A stretch of DNA of 64,000 nt from Neobacillus endophyticus (GTDB lineage Bacteria; Bacillota; Bacilli; Bacillales; Cytobacillaceae), in the NCBI RefSeq assembly GCF_013248975.1, contig NZ_JABRWH010000001.1:620001-684000 (forward strand). Direction: 5' to 3'. The position numbers were made by a program, and so were the translations under genes. The notes under the pieces are model-generated. The model was given only the letters and a program-made list of their open reading frames with translations. It was not told the DNA's origin and made no database searches. This document shows, in pieces, positions 31,940-40,328 of the stretch; within the stretch, counting starts at the first letter, position 1, and each line of letters opens with the position of its first letter.

Positions 31940-33217
31940 CTATATTCCGTTACTTTTAAAGCGGGCTTCAACGGCGCGGGCGTGCGCTTCTAGGCCTTCC
32001 ATCCGTGCGAAAGCAGCGATTTTTGCCCCATTTTCCTTTAATGCGGTTTCGCTATAAATAATCACGCTGGATTTTTTCTGAAAATCATCCACATTCAGGG
32101 GACTGGAGAAGCGAGCAGTGCCATTTGTCGGCAGCACGTGATTCGGGCCGGCGAAGTAATCGCCAACAGGCTCTGAACTATAGCGGCCAATAAAGATGGC
32201 TCCTGCATGGCGGATCTTTCCAAGCAGCGCCATTGGATTTTCCGTCATAACCTCTAAATGTTCAGGTGCCAGCTGATTAACCGTTTCTACTGCTTCATCC
32301 AAGTCTGAGGCAACATAGATGGCGCCATAATCCGCGATAGAACGTCCGGCAATTTCTCGACGCGGCAGGACCGCAAGCTGCTTTTCCACTTCTGTTGCCA
32401 CTTCTTCAGCTAATTGCATAGAAGATGTTACTAGCACACTGCAAGCCCTTGGATCGTGCTCGGCCTGAGACAATAGATCGGCAGCTACTTCATTTGCCCT
32501 TGCCGTTTCATCTGCTATAATGGCAATCTCACTAGGACCAGCAATCATATCAATATCAACATCGCCAAAAACTTCACGTTTGGCCAGTGCTACATAAATA
32601 TTTCCCGGTCCGGTTATTTTATCCACCGAAGCAATTGTTTCTGTACCATAGGCCAGCGCCGCAATCGCCTGGGAGCCGCCAACTTTGTAAATTTCCTTCA
32701 CACCCGCCTCTTTGGCAGCAACAAGTACGGCTGCCGGCAGTTTTCCTTGTTTATCCGGAGGGGATACCATTACAATTCGCTTAACACCTGCTACCTTTGC
32801 CGGAATGACGTTCATCAATACTGATGACGGATAGGCTGCCGTTCCGCCTGGTACATACACGCCTACTGAATCAAGCGGGGTTATTTTTTGCCCTAGGATG
32901 GTGCCATTTTCTTCAGTTGTCATCCATGATGGGCGCAGCTGCCTTTCATGATACGTACGAATATTTTCAGCTGCTTCTCGAACGATTGCTACGAATTGCT
33001 CATCTACTTGGCTGTAGGCCTCAGCGATTTCCTTTTCACAAACTGAGAAATGATCCAGCTGTACCTGATCAAAGATTTCCGTATACTCTCTTAGCGCCTC
33101 ATCACCACGGGCGCGGACATTCGCGATGACTCCTTTAACGACCTCTTGCTGCTCGGCGGTTCCTGCTTCAATCGAGCGTTTGATCGAAATAGTGTTATCT
33201 ACTTTTAAGATCTTCAT
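31940..33217 (-). CDS. hisD: Histidinol dehydrogenase
   Basis: This 425-residue zinc enzyme oxidises histidinol twice to histidine with NAD. Seen are the signature [32 protein letters not shown] near the substrate site, [14 protein letters not shown] and the C-terminal APEHLEVM with the metal ligands. ATG 33217 has GGAGGTTTATTAAC upstream, which decides the start; the longer frame reaches into hisG. It lies just after the hisG stop. Confidence 0.97.
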   Translation of the reverse strand: MKILKVDNTISIKRSIEAGTAEQQEVVKGVIANVRARGDEALREYTEIFDQVQLDHFSVCEKEIAEAYSQVDEQFVAIVREAAENIRTYHERQLRPSWMTTEENGTILGQKITPLDSVGVYVPGGTAAYPSSVLMNVIPAKVAGVKRIVMVSPPDKQGKLPAAVLVAAKEAGVKEIYKVGGSQAIAALAYGTETIASVDKITGPGNIYVALAKREVFGDVDIDMIAGPSEIAIIADETARANEVAADLLSQAEHDPRACSVLVTSSMQLAEEVATEVEKQLAVLPRREIAGRSIADYGAIYVASDLDEAVETVNQLAPEHLEVMTENPMALLGKIRHAGAIFIGRYSSEPVGDYFAGPNHVLPTNGTARFSSPLNVDDFQKKSSVIIYSETALKENGAKIAAFARMEGLEAHARAVEARFKSNGI

Positions 33218-33218
33218 G

Positions 33219-33857
33219 TTAATAAACCTCCACAGCAACTACTTCATGTAGACGGGTGACTAATTGATCAATCATCATGTCTTTAATTCGGTAGCTGACA
33301 GGATTGACAATTAATCTTGACGTAACATCAGCAATTCTTTCATATTCTACTAAGCCGTTTTCCTTTAAGGTCCTTCCAGTTGAAACAATATCAACAATCC
33401 GATCAGAAAGGCCGATAATCGGAGCAAGCTCAATGGATCCATTTAGTTTAATAATTTCGACCTGCTCACCTTGTTCACGAAAATATGCTTCCGCCACATT
33501 TGGATATTTTGTTGCAACTCTTGGAGCGACTTCGTTCATTTTTGTATCTGGAAGTCCTGCGACAGCCAAATAACAATAACTAATTTTAAGATCGAGCAAC
33601 TCATAGACATCGCGCTCTTCCTCAAGCAGTACGTCCTTCCCGGCAATTCCGACATCGGCAACACCGTGCTCGACGTAAGTAGCCACATCCATCGGCTTGG
33701 CTAAAATAAACCGGAAGCCTTCTTCAGGAACATCGATGATTAGTTTTCGGGAATCATCAAATTCCGGTGGCAGCTGAAAGCCAGCTTTTCGCAGCAAAAC
33801 CACGGCTTCTTCAAATATCCGCCCTTTCGGCATCGCAATTGTCAGTATCTCACTCAT
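33219..33857 (-). CDS. hisG: ATP phosphoribosyltransferase, short form HisG(S)
   Basis: This 212-residue short form catalyses the first committed step, joining ATP and PRPP. It lacks the C-terminal regulatory domain of long HisG and therefore needs HisZ, encoded just upstream. Motifs are [13 protein letters not shown] at the N-terminus, GIAGKDVL and the PRPP loop [17 protein letters not shown] 33857 is preceded by GGAGGGCGCG and overlaps the hisZ stop by eight bases. Feedback control by histidine acts through HisZ in this type. Confidence 0.97.
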   Translation of the reverse strand: MSEILTIAMPKGRIFEEAVVLLRKAGFQLPPEFDDSRKLIIDVPEEGFRFILAKPMDVATYVEHGVADVGIAGKDVLLEEERDVYELLDLKISYCYLAVAGLPDTKMNEVAPRVATKYPNVAEAYFREQGEQVEIIKLNGSIELAPIIGLSDRIVDIVSTGRTLKENGLVEYERIADVTSRLIVNPVSYRIKDMMIDQLVTRLHEVVAVEVY

Positions 33858-35022
33858 CACCGCGCCCTCCAATTAAATAGGTAGTCTGGGCATATCTTTT
33901 TGTAAAAGAATCGATATTTTTAACCCCTGAAATTTCCTGCAACACTGCTTTTTCACCCTGCTCATGCATTTTTCTAGCTAACTCAAATGCTTCCTTCCGC
34001 CGCTCCTGACTGAAAAAAATGCAGTGTGTGTTATTATCAAGCTCGATGTCACCTAATGCTTCAAGCAGCATATCGACCCTAAGTGCAAATCCGGTGGCGC
34101 TGGCTTTTTTTCCAAACTTCTCAATCAAACTGTAGCGTCCGCCATTTCCAAGCGGGAAGCCGACATTGCCGGCGTAAGCCTCGAATAAAATACCGGAATA
34201 ATAGCTCATATGGCTGACAATAGAAAAATCAAATTTCACATGTTCTTCTGCCCCATAATCTTTGATAACCGCCCAAAGCTCTTTCAGCTCTACAATGGCA
34301 TCTCTGCCTTTGCCGTTTTCAATAATTTCAAAGGCACTCTCAAGCACTTCTTCTCCGCCTCTTAATTGAAGAAGCTTCAGCAATCGTTGTTTATCAATTG
34401 ATGATAGTTGCAGCGAGTTAACATGTTCGCGATATCCGACATAATTTTTTTCGTATAAAAATTTCCTTAACGCTGTTGCTCGGCCATTCGTTCCCAAGAT
34501 TTGCATGAATAATTCCTGTGCGAATCCCACATGCCCAATGGACACTTGAAACTTTGCCAGCCCGGATTTTTTTAGTGAGGAAATGAGAAGCGCAATAACT
34601 TCGCCATCACACGTTACCGTTTCTTCATTCAAGCATTCAACACCGATCTGTTCGAACTCCGCAGGACGACCACCTTCCCGTTGCTGGGCTCGGAAAACAT
34701 TCGCAGAGTAGGCTAACCTTACAGGTAGATCTTCCTCTAGGAGCTTGGAAGCAGCTACCCTGGCAATCGGAGCTGTCATATCAGGCCTTAGCACAAGAGT
34801 ATGTCCTTCTTTATCAAGCAATTTAAACAACTGGGCATCATTTATGGCAGATGCTGCTCCTACCGTTTCATAGTATTCTAACGTCGGAGTTTCAATAAAT
34901 TGGTACCCCCAAAGTTTCATCGTTTCAGATATAGACGTGCGGACACGGTGCTTTTTATCATATAGCTCCGGCAGTGTATCCCGCATACCTAATGGCTTTT
35001 CAAACATAAATAAGCGACTCAT
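33850..35022 (-). CDS. hisZ: ATP phosphoribosyltransferase regulatory subunit HisZ
   Basis: This 390-residue paralogue of histidyl-tRNA synthetase has lost aminoacylation and forms the regulatory half of the octameric HisG-HisZ enzyme. Class II synthetase traces include [34 protein letters not shown] (motif 2) and [14 protein letters not shown] (motif 3). ATG 35022 is chosen for its AAAGGG eight bases upstream. It is the first gene of the his operon; a sigma-A promoter lies at 35093-35122, and a 21-bp repeat array lies about 110 bp further upstream. Confidence 0.95.
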   Translation of the reverse strand: MSRLFMFEKPLGMRDTLPELYDKKHRVRTSISETMKLWGYQFIETPTLEYYETVGAASAINDAQLFKLLDKEGHTLVLRPDMTAPIARVAASKLLEEDLPVRLAYSANVFRAQQREGGRPAEFEQIGVECLNEETVTCDGEVIALLISSLKKSGLAKFQVSIGHVGFAQELFMQILGTNGRATALRKFLYEKNYVGYREHVNSLQLSSIDKQRLLKLLQLRGGEEVLESAFEIIENGKGRDAIVELKELWAVIKDYGAEEHVKFDFSIVSHMSYYSGILFEAYAGNVGFPLGNGGRYSLIEKFGKKASATGFALRVDMLLEALGDIELDNNTHCIFFSQERRKEAFELARKMHEQGEKAVLQEISGVKNIDSFTKRYAQTTYLIGGRGDE

Positions 35023-35092
35023 CCAGTTCACCCTTTAATTTTTTGAATGCTTTAGTTTGCTAATATGTTAGAGAATTAAAGTAATTGTTTGT

Positions 35093-35122
35093 ATTTTACC
35101 CTTTTTGGAGCCTATACGTCAA
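35093..35122 (-). promoter_or_regulatory. Sigma-A promoter of the his operon
   Basis: Minus strand: TTGACG (35122-35117), 18-base spacer, TAAAAT (35098-35093). The leader to hisZ is about 65 bases, too short for a T-box, and I see no attenuator in it. Confidence 0.65.
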
Positions 35123-35231
35123 TGAAAAAGTAATTCCAGAAGCTGGATTACTATTTTTTCAGTCAAACTTGTACGGAGATTGACTATTTTTTCGACAGAC
35201 TAAGTTGGTTGGTGTTCCCGCAGCTTTATTA

Positions 35232-35433
35232 TTTCCGCCAAACTGGGGCGGGTTTCCGCCATCTTTATTATTATTTCCGCCAAACTGGGCTGGGTTTCCC
35301 GCCATCTTTATTTTTTCCGCCAAACTGGGGCGGATTTCCGCCATCTTTTCTATTTTTTCCGCCAAACTGGGACGGATTGAATTTCCGCCATCTTTTCTAT
35401 TTTTCCCCTCCAAACTGCGCTGGTTTTTCGCCT
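35232..35433. repeat. Tandem array with 21-bp period (TTTCCGCC core), about ten units
   Basis: TTTCCGCC or close variants start at about 35232, 35253, 35274, 35295, 35314, 35335, 35356, 35382, 35402 and 35426. The first four steps are exactly 21, the later ones drift. Units alternate TTTCCGCCAAACTGGGGCGGG and TTTCCGCCATCTTTATTATTA types, so a larger period near 42 is visible and each pair can form a GGCGG/CCGCC hairpin. The array fills the gap between the yvoF terminator and the his promoter. It has the same core, period and orientation as 8159-8312. Confidence 0.88.
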
Positions 35434-35445
35434 GCTTTTTTATAT

Positions 35446-35483
35446 AAATAAAAAAATGACGTATCACATTTGATACGTCATTT
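35446..35483 (-). terminator. Terminator of the hprK-lgt-ppaX-yvoF unit
   Basis: AAATGACGTATCA / TGATACGTCATTT with a 4-base loop, followed on the minus strand by TTTTATTTATAT. It lies ten bases past the yvoF-like stop. Confidence 0.88.
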
Positions 35484-35492
35484 CTAATTTAT

Positions 35493-36041
35493 TTAAGTAA
35501 GCTTCTCTTTAAAATGCTCCCCATAAATTATGTCATTTGCCCAGCGCTCGGCAAGCTGTTCTTTTGTGTAAATTACCTGCATCGGGTTCCCTCCAACGAA
35601 GGAACCGGCGGGTACATCTTTATGAACGAGCGTCCCGGCCGATACAATGGCACCGTCGCCGATTTCGACTCCTGGAAGAATCGTAGAATTGGCACCGATC
35701 ATGACTTCATTGCCGATGACAACTGGACCGAGGCGATATTCTTTAATCAAGTATTCATGGGCAAGAATGGTGGTGTTATAGCCGATGACCGTGTTACGAC
35801 CAACACTGATTTTTTCTGGAAACATTACATCGAGCATGACCATAAGGGCGAAAGATGTTTGCTCACCGACCTTCACTTTTAGAAACGTACGGTACAGCCA
35901 AGTTTTCATCCCTAAAAATGGTGTATATCTGGCAATCTGAATCACAATGAAATTTTTGACAACTTTCCAAAATGGCACGGTTTTGTAGACATGCCAGAGG
36001 GAGTTAGCCCCTTCAACAGGATAGCGGGTGGTATTCCTCAT
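35493..36041 (-). CDS. Left-handed beta-helix acyltransferase (YvoF-like)
   Basis: This 182-residue hexapeptide-repeat protein has turns visible as ISVGRNTVIGYNTTI, VVIGNEVMIGANSTILPGV (split as VVIGNEVMIGAN and STILPGVEIGDGA) and VSAGTLVHKDVPAGSFVGGNP. It is a putative O- or N-acetyltransferase. The N-terminal 70 residues are hydrophobic-basic and may lie on the membrane. It is the last gene of hprK-lgt-ppaX-yvoF, four bases after ppaX, as in B. subtilis. The substrate is unknown; a sugar or wall polymer is likely from the family. Confidence 0.88.
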   Translation of the reverse strand: MRNTTRYPVEGANSLWHVYKTVPFWKVVKNFIVIQIARYTPFLGMKTWLYRTFLKVKVGEQTSFALMVMLDVMFPEKISVGRNTVIGYNTTILAHEYLIKEYRLGPVVIGNEVMIGANSTILPGVEIGDGAIVSAGTLVHKDVPAGSFVGGNPMQVIYTKEQLAERWANDIIYGEHFKEKLT

Positions 36042-36045
36042 GATT

Positions 36046-36690
36046 TCACTCCCCGAGGATGGTTAGCAAGTCTGGCATATGCTCCAAGATGTAATCCGGT
36101 TCATATTTGGCAATATATTCACGGCCTTTAATGGACCAGGCGACCCCAGCTGTTTTCGTGCCTGCATTTTTCCCCGCTAAAATATCATGGTAATTATCAC
36201 CGACCATCAGGGATTCTTCAGGTGCGGAACCAAGCGGCTCCAATGCTTTAAAAATAGGTTCAGGGTCTGGCTTTACTTTCGAAACATGATCCATGGCAAT
36301 GATTACTTTAAAAAAAGAATCAAGTCCCATTAGGCGAAGGCCCTTCATTGCTACGTCATAACGTTTAGTTGTAACAACTCCGAGCTTATAGCCTTTTTCA
36401 TGTAGTATTTTTATCGTTTCTAAAACACCTGGGAATTCCCGTACAAGCGCATCATGATTCGCAATATTAAAGGACCTATATTCCATCACCAATTCCTCTA
36501 TCCGATCAGGATCAACCGTGCCAAACGCTTCATGAAGGGTTGGACCCATAAACGGCAAAACATCCTCCCGGCTATATTTTCCAGGATAATATTTTTCAAG
36601 CGTATGCAAATAAGTGGTAATAATTAATTCATTTGTATCAATTAACGTTCCATCTAAATCAAATAAAATCGTAGTTATGTTTTGGACCAT
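36046..36690 (-). CDS. ppaX: Pyrophosphatase PpaX (HAD superfamily)
   Basis: This 214-residue HAD hydrolase splits the pyrophosphate released when HPr kinase/phosphorylase dephosphorylates Ser-P-HPr. Motif I is FDLDGTLIDT near residues 10-19, motif II lies in LGVVTTKR, and motifs III/IV are KVKPDPEPI and MVGDNYHDI. Linkage to hprK and lgt supports the specific name rather than a generic phosphoglycolate phosphatase. The yvoD gene, which I recall lying between lgt and ppaX in B. subtilis, is absent here. Confidence 0.93.
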   Translation of the reverse strand: MVQNITTILFDLDGTLIDTNELIITTYLHTLEKYYPGKYSREDVLPFMGPTLHEAFGTVDPDRIEELVMEYRSFNIANHDALVREFPGVLETIKILHEKGYKLGVVTTKRYDVAMKGLRLMGLDSFFKVIIAMDHVSKVKPDPEPIFKALEPLGSAPEESLMVGDNYHDILAGKNAGTKTAGVAWSIKGREYIAKYEPDYILEHMPDLLTILGE

Positions 36691-36717
36691 AGGGTATTTC
36701 CTTTCTTATTACAAATC

Positions 36718-37539
36718 CTATTGATTTTCCTGTGCCTGATAGCGCATTGCAGCTAGATTTTTTTTCCTGCGATAAAATAAAATCGCCAATGCCACTAAAA
36801 CTAATACAAGCGAAATAACTTGGGCCATGCGAAGAGAGGAGGTCAGCATTAAGCTGTCTGTTCTCATTCCTTCAATAAAGAAGCGGCCGATTGAATACCA
36901 AATGACATAGGATAGAAACATTTCACCGCGGCGAAGGTTTACCCGGCGAAGCAATAGTAACAGAATAAATCCGGTAAAATCCCATACCGATTCATATAAA
37001 AATGTCGGTTGATAATAGGTACCATTAATATACATTTGATTGACAATAAAATTCGGCAAGTGCAGGCTTTCCAAAAATGCTCGCGTTGTTGAGCCGCCAT
37101 GTGCTTCCTGGTTCATAAAATTTCCCCAACGGCCTATGGCTTGTCCAAGAATAATACTTGGTGCCGCAATATCTGTTATTTTCCAAAAAGAGATTCCACG
37201 TTTTCTAGCAAAAATAATCGTTGTAATGACGGAACCGATCAGAGCCCCGTGAATGGCGATGCCCCCATTCCAAATTTTCGGGATATCTGCTGGATGGTCC
37301 TTATAATAGCCCCACTCAAAAATAACATAATATATCCGAGCAGAAATAATGGCAATCGGAATGGCCCATAGCATTAAGTCAGCAAATGTATCCTTTGGCA
37401 GGCCGCGGCGGGTTCCTTCGCGAATGGCTAAAAATAACGCTAATGCCAGTCCTGATCCGATAATAATTCCATACCAGTGCACTTCTATAGGACCAAGTGA
37501 AAAGGCAATGGGATTAAGTGGATGAATTGTTTGGTTCAT
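36718..37539 (-). CDS. lgt: Prolipoprotein diacylglyceryl transferase
   Basis: This 273-residue membrane enzyme with about seven helices moves diacylglyceryl from phosphatidylglycerol to the lipobox cysteine of prolipoproteins. Conserved blocks are [26 protein letters not shown] with the essential His and the signature [17 protein letters not shown] with Arg and Glu. It acts on lipoproteins such as the solute-binding protein at 51.1-52.4 kb. It follows hprK by 26 bases in one operon. Confidence 0.97.
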   Translation of the reverse strand: MNQTIHPLNPIAFSLGPIEVHWYGIIIGSGLALALFLAIREGTRRGLPKDTFADLMLWAIPIAIISARIYYVIFEWGYYKDHPADIPKIWNGGIAIHGALIGSVITTIIFARKRGISFWKITDIAAPSIILGQAIGRWGNFMNQEAHGGSTTRAFLESLHLPNFIVNQMYINGTYYQPTFLYESVWDFTGFILLLLLRRVNLRRGEMFLSYVIWYSIGRFFIEGMRTDSLMLTSSLRMAQVISLVLVLVALAILFYRRKKNLAAMRYQAQENQ

Positions 37540-37565
37540 TTCTCCAGTCTCCTTTTCTCTTGTGT

Positions 37566-38495
37566 CTATTCATGATCTGCATCTTCAATGACATCTGAAA
37601 GACGCTCGGTAAATTGCTGTGCCGCATTGACGCCCATGCGTTTCAGGCGGTAATTCATTGACGCTACCTCGATAATAACGGCTAGGTTTCGGCCAGGTCG
37701 TACAGGTACTGTTAACTTGGTAATTTCGGTATCTATAATTTTCATTTTTTCTTCATCTAAACCTAAGCGGTCATACTGCTTTTTAGCATCCCAGGTTTCC
37801 AAATTGATCACAAGTGTAATCCGTTTATTGCTTCTGACTGCACCTGCACCAAAAAGTGTCATGACATTGATAATGCCTAAACCGCGGATTTCCAGCAAAT
37901 GCTCAATTAATTCCGGAGATGTCCCCACCAATGTATCCTGGTCTTCCTGTCGGATTTCCACACAGTCATCGGCGACAAGCCGGTGGCCTCGTTTTACCAG
38001 CTCCAAAGCTGTTTCACTTTTACCAACACCGCTTTTTCCGGTAATTAATACACCAATTCCGTAAACGTCAACCAATACACCATGAATGGCCGTTGTCGGT
38101 GCCAATTTGCTCTCTAAAAAGTTCGTGAGCCGGCTTGAAAAGCGGGTGGTTTTCATGGTTACTCTCAGAACAGGCACAGATTCCCGCTCTGAAGCCTCAA
38201 TTAACTCTGGTGGAACCTCCAAATCTCTCGTCACGATAATTGCCGGGGTAATATCGGTACATAATTGCTCCATTCTTAATGCCTTGTCCTTATCTGGCAG
38301 CCCATTATAGAAGCTAAGTTCTGTTTTCCCGAGCAGTTGGATGCGTTCCGCAGGGTAATATTCAAAATAGCCGGCCATTTCGATTCCCGGCCGGGAAATA
38401 TCGCTTGTTGTAATGGGGCGGTTAATCCCCTCTTCACCGCTGATTAATTCCAGCTGAAATTTGTCCAGAATATCTTTCGTTCGTACCTTTGACAA
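37566..38495 (-). CDS. hprK: HPr kinase/phosphorylase
   Basis: This 309-residue hexameric enzyme phosphorylates Ser46 of HPr and Crh at high glycolytic flux and removes it with phosphate when energy is low, so it is the sensor for CcpA-mediated catabolite repression. The N-terminal domain (1-130) precedes the kinase core. Walker A is GKSGVGKS at 153-160, and the HprK signature [10 protein letters not shown] and the C-terminal [13 protein letters not shown] are present. It heads the hprK-lgt-ppaX-yvoF operon; its target Crh is encoded at 21.5 kb. Confidence 0.98.
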   Translation of the reverse strand: MSKVRTKDILDKFQLELISGEEGINRPITTSDISRPGIEMAGYFEYYPAERIQLLGKTELSFYNGLPDKDKALRMEQLCTDITPAIIVTRDLEVPPELIEASERESVPVLRVTMKTTRFSSRLTNFLESKLAPTTAIHGVLVDVYGIGVLITGKSGVGKSETALELVKRGHRLVADDCVEIRQEDQDTLVGTSPELIEHLLEIRGLGIINVMTLFGAGAVRSNKRITLVINLETWDAKKQYDRLGLDEEKMKIIDTEITKLTVPVRPGRNLAVIIEVASMNYRLKRMGVNAAQQFTERLSDVIEDADHE

Positions 38496-38620
38496 GAACC
38501 TGTTCCTCCTTTATAAAAAAACACCTAAAATAGTCAAACTTTAAAAATTCCATTTCCTCTTATTTTAGCATTTTTTCGAAAAGAACCATACTTTTGTAGT
38601 TCAGTAATTTTTTTTAAATA

Positions 38621-38653
38621 GAAAAGTGCCTGCCATTAACATAGCAAGCACTT
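38621..38653 (-). terminator. Terminator of the yvlB-yvlD pair
   Basis: AAGTGCTTGC / GCAGGCACTT with one U-G pair, followed on the minus strand by TTCTATTTAAAAAAAA. It lies shortly past the yvlD stop. Confidence 0.7.
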
Positions 38654-38661
38654 TGTGTACA

Positions 38662-39027
38662 TTATTTTCTCTTTCTCCTTGTAGGTTCAAGGAGGGTTTT
38701 TTGAATCACCAGATTAAAGAGTGACATGAGCACTGAAAATAACAGTGCCATGCCAAAACCGTGTATTTCAAAAGAATATCCCATCAGGTAATCGGTCAGC
38801 TCCAGTGTGATCCCATTAATCACAAACAGAAACAGCCCCATAGTGAGCAGTGTGACTGGGAGGGTAAATAGGATTAAAAGCGGTCGTACCAGCACATTGA
38901 GAATGGATAATAGAATGCTCGCTTGAAGTGCAGCCCAAAATCCTGCGATATAAAAGCTCTCTTTAAAATATCCGGCAAGTGCCATAAATAAAACTGCATT
39001 AATTAAACATCCCATTAACCATCTCAT
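38662..39027 (-). CDS. yvlD: Phage-holin-family small membrane protein (YvlD/DUF360)
   Basis: This 121-residue protein has four hydrophobic helices (about 5-22, 28-50, 54-78, 88-112) and a basic tail, PTRRKRK. Residues such as ALQASILLSILNVLVRPLL match the YvlD group. In B. subtilis yvlABCD is induced by cell-envelope stress; the exact role is unknown. It follows the DUF4097 gene by 23 bases. The PspC-like yvlC gene, present in B. subtilis between yvlB and yvlD, is missing. Confidence 0.9.
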   Translation of the reverse strand: MRWLMGCLINAVLFMALAGYFKESFYIAGFWAALQASILLSILNVLVRPLLILFTLPVTLLTMGLFLFVINGITLELTDYLMGYSFEIHGFGMALLFSVLMSLFNLVIQKTLLEPTRRKRK

Positions 39028-39050
39028 GTTTCAATCTCCCTGCAAAGATA

Positions 39051-40157
39051 TTACTCATTCGGCTTTTGAACTGTCACAGAACCGGTTTTCGTTTCTGCAT
39101 AGATCTTTAACATTTTATCAGGATGGTTCACAGATTGAAAGCGGATTGATTTTTGAATCATTTCACTTTTCTCTTCCAAAATCTGTACACCCACAAGTTT
39201 CAAATTAAAGCCGCCCAAATTCGTTTTCAGTTCGCCGCTAACCGGAATTCCCTCCGGAATCATCAGGTCAATGGTTCCTGTTGTTGTTTTCGTATGAAGC
39301 CATTCACAACTATTTCCATTCAGATCCAATGTCAGATTCCCATTAAAGGATTGAATTTCAGCCTTTTTAAAATCACCGTCGATATGAATTGAGCCATTGA
39401 TCGTTTCAGCTTCCAGTTCCTCAAGTGTACCAGCTTTGACCTTAATTTTCCCGTTGGCGGTTTCGACCTCTGCTTTTTTGCCATTTATTTCGTCAAGTCT
39501 GATTTTCCCATTGGCGGTTTTTACCTTTAGATCCTGAACATTAAGAGCGTCTCCTGTAATAGGACCATTAAACATACGGATACGGACATTATCATATTGG
39601 GATTTTGGAACAAAGATAACCGATTCTACCTTCATCCATTTTTGTTGTGTTAAAAAGCGCATCTTCTGCCCGTCCACTGAAAAGGTGACATCCCGCAAAA
39701 AGTTTTGCCGTGCTTGGTCCTGATTTTCCACACGGTAAACCTTAGCCTGACACTCCACTCGCACATCTGGCTGATCCCAAGCAACGAGTTTTACAGAACC
39801 ATTGGCTACATCAATTTCGATATCTTTTACATCGGCATTGCCATGTTGGAATATATGAGTAATTTCAACGGACTGCCCGAAATTAAGATCAAAGTCAAAG
39901 TCTTTGATTTTTTTCAGGGCTGAATCGACAAATTCAAAAATCTTTTCTTTAGTTGACTGATATTTGGCACTACGCTGGTCTTCTTTTTTCGCTTCCTCAA
40001 AGCGAACAGCAGTAGAGAGTTCGTGGATGATTTGTTCCTGCTTTTGCTCCATCGTTCGCTCTGCTTTTTCCAGTTCCTCCAATAGCGTTAATCCCTCATC
40101 AACTGTCAATTTACCTTCTTCCACCATTTTTAAAATCCGTTTACGTTCCTCTCTCAT
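39051..40157 (-). CDS. yvlB: DUF4097 beta-helical envelope-stress protein (YvlB-like)
   Basis: The protein has 368 residues from ATG 40157, with GGGGTGG upstream. The N-terminal helix pair ERKRILKMVEEGKLTVDEGL (about 3-25) is the short domain that often precedes DUF4097 and is followed by a coiled coil to about residue 55. From about 110 to the end runs a repetitive beta-solenoid of T-A-N-G-K-I and V-E-T-A-N-G-K-I type turns, with TINGSIHID and TTTGTIDLMIP later. There is no signal peptide, so the protein is cytoplasmic or membrane-peripheral. It pairs with yvlD. The role is presumed to be in the membrane stress response. Confidence 0.88.
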   Translation of the reverse strand: MREERKRILKMVEEGKLTVDEGLTLLEELEKAERTMEQKQEQIIHELSTAVRFEEAKKEDQRSAKYQSTKEKIFEFVDSALKKIKDFDFDLNFGQSVEITHIFQHGNADVKDIEIDVANGSVKLVAWDQPDVRVECQAKVYRVENQDQARQNFLRDVTFSVDGQKMRFLTQQKWMKVESVIFVPKSQYDNVRIRMFNGPITGDALNVQDLKVKTANGKIRLDEINGKKAEVETANGKIKVKAGTLEELEAETINGSIHIDGDFKKAEIQSFNGNLTLDLNGNSCEWLHTKTTTGTIDLMIPEGIPVSGELKTNLGGFNLKLVGVQILEEKSEMIQKSIRFQSVNHPDKMLKIYAETKTGSVTVQKPNE

Positions 40158-40297
40158 GTGTTCCACCCCAAATTTTTATTTATCCTTCTTCATATTATTC
40201 AGCCATTTGGACCTTTATCCTTTATTTACGAAATGAAGGAGTGAAAGTTTCGTTTTATGAAGCTTATTGATTCGCTTTATCGGATATTTTCATAAAC

Positions 40298-40328
40298 AAA
40301 GAGCTAAAACCCAGGGTTTTAGCTCTTT
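40298..40328 (-). terminator. Terminator of uvrBA, overlapping the uvrA stop
   Basis: AAAGAGCTAAAACC / GGTTTTAGCTCTTT with a short loop; a weak T-rich tail (GTTTATG) follows on the minus strand. The uvrA TAA (40319-40321) lies in the first arm. Confidence 0.75.

Noticed and set aside
35023..35092. T-box leader for the his operon
   Set aside because: The leader between promoter and hisZ is about 65 bases, too short, and has no T-box motif.
35159..35467. 80-102 residue frames on both strands with FPPNWGG or QFGGN repeats
   Set aside because: Several frames on both strands are open at once through the repeat array and lack start signals, so they reflect the repeat and not coding.
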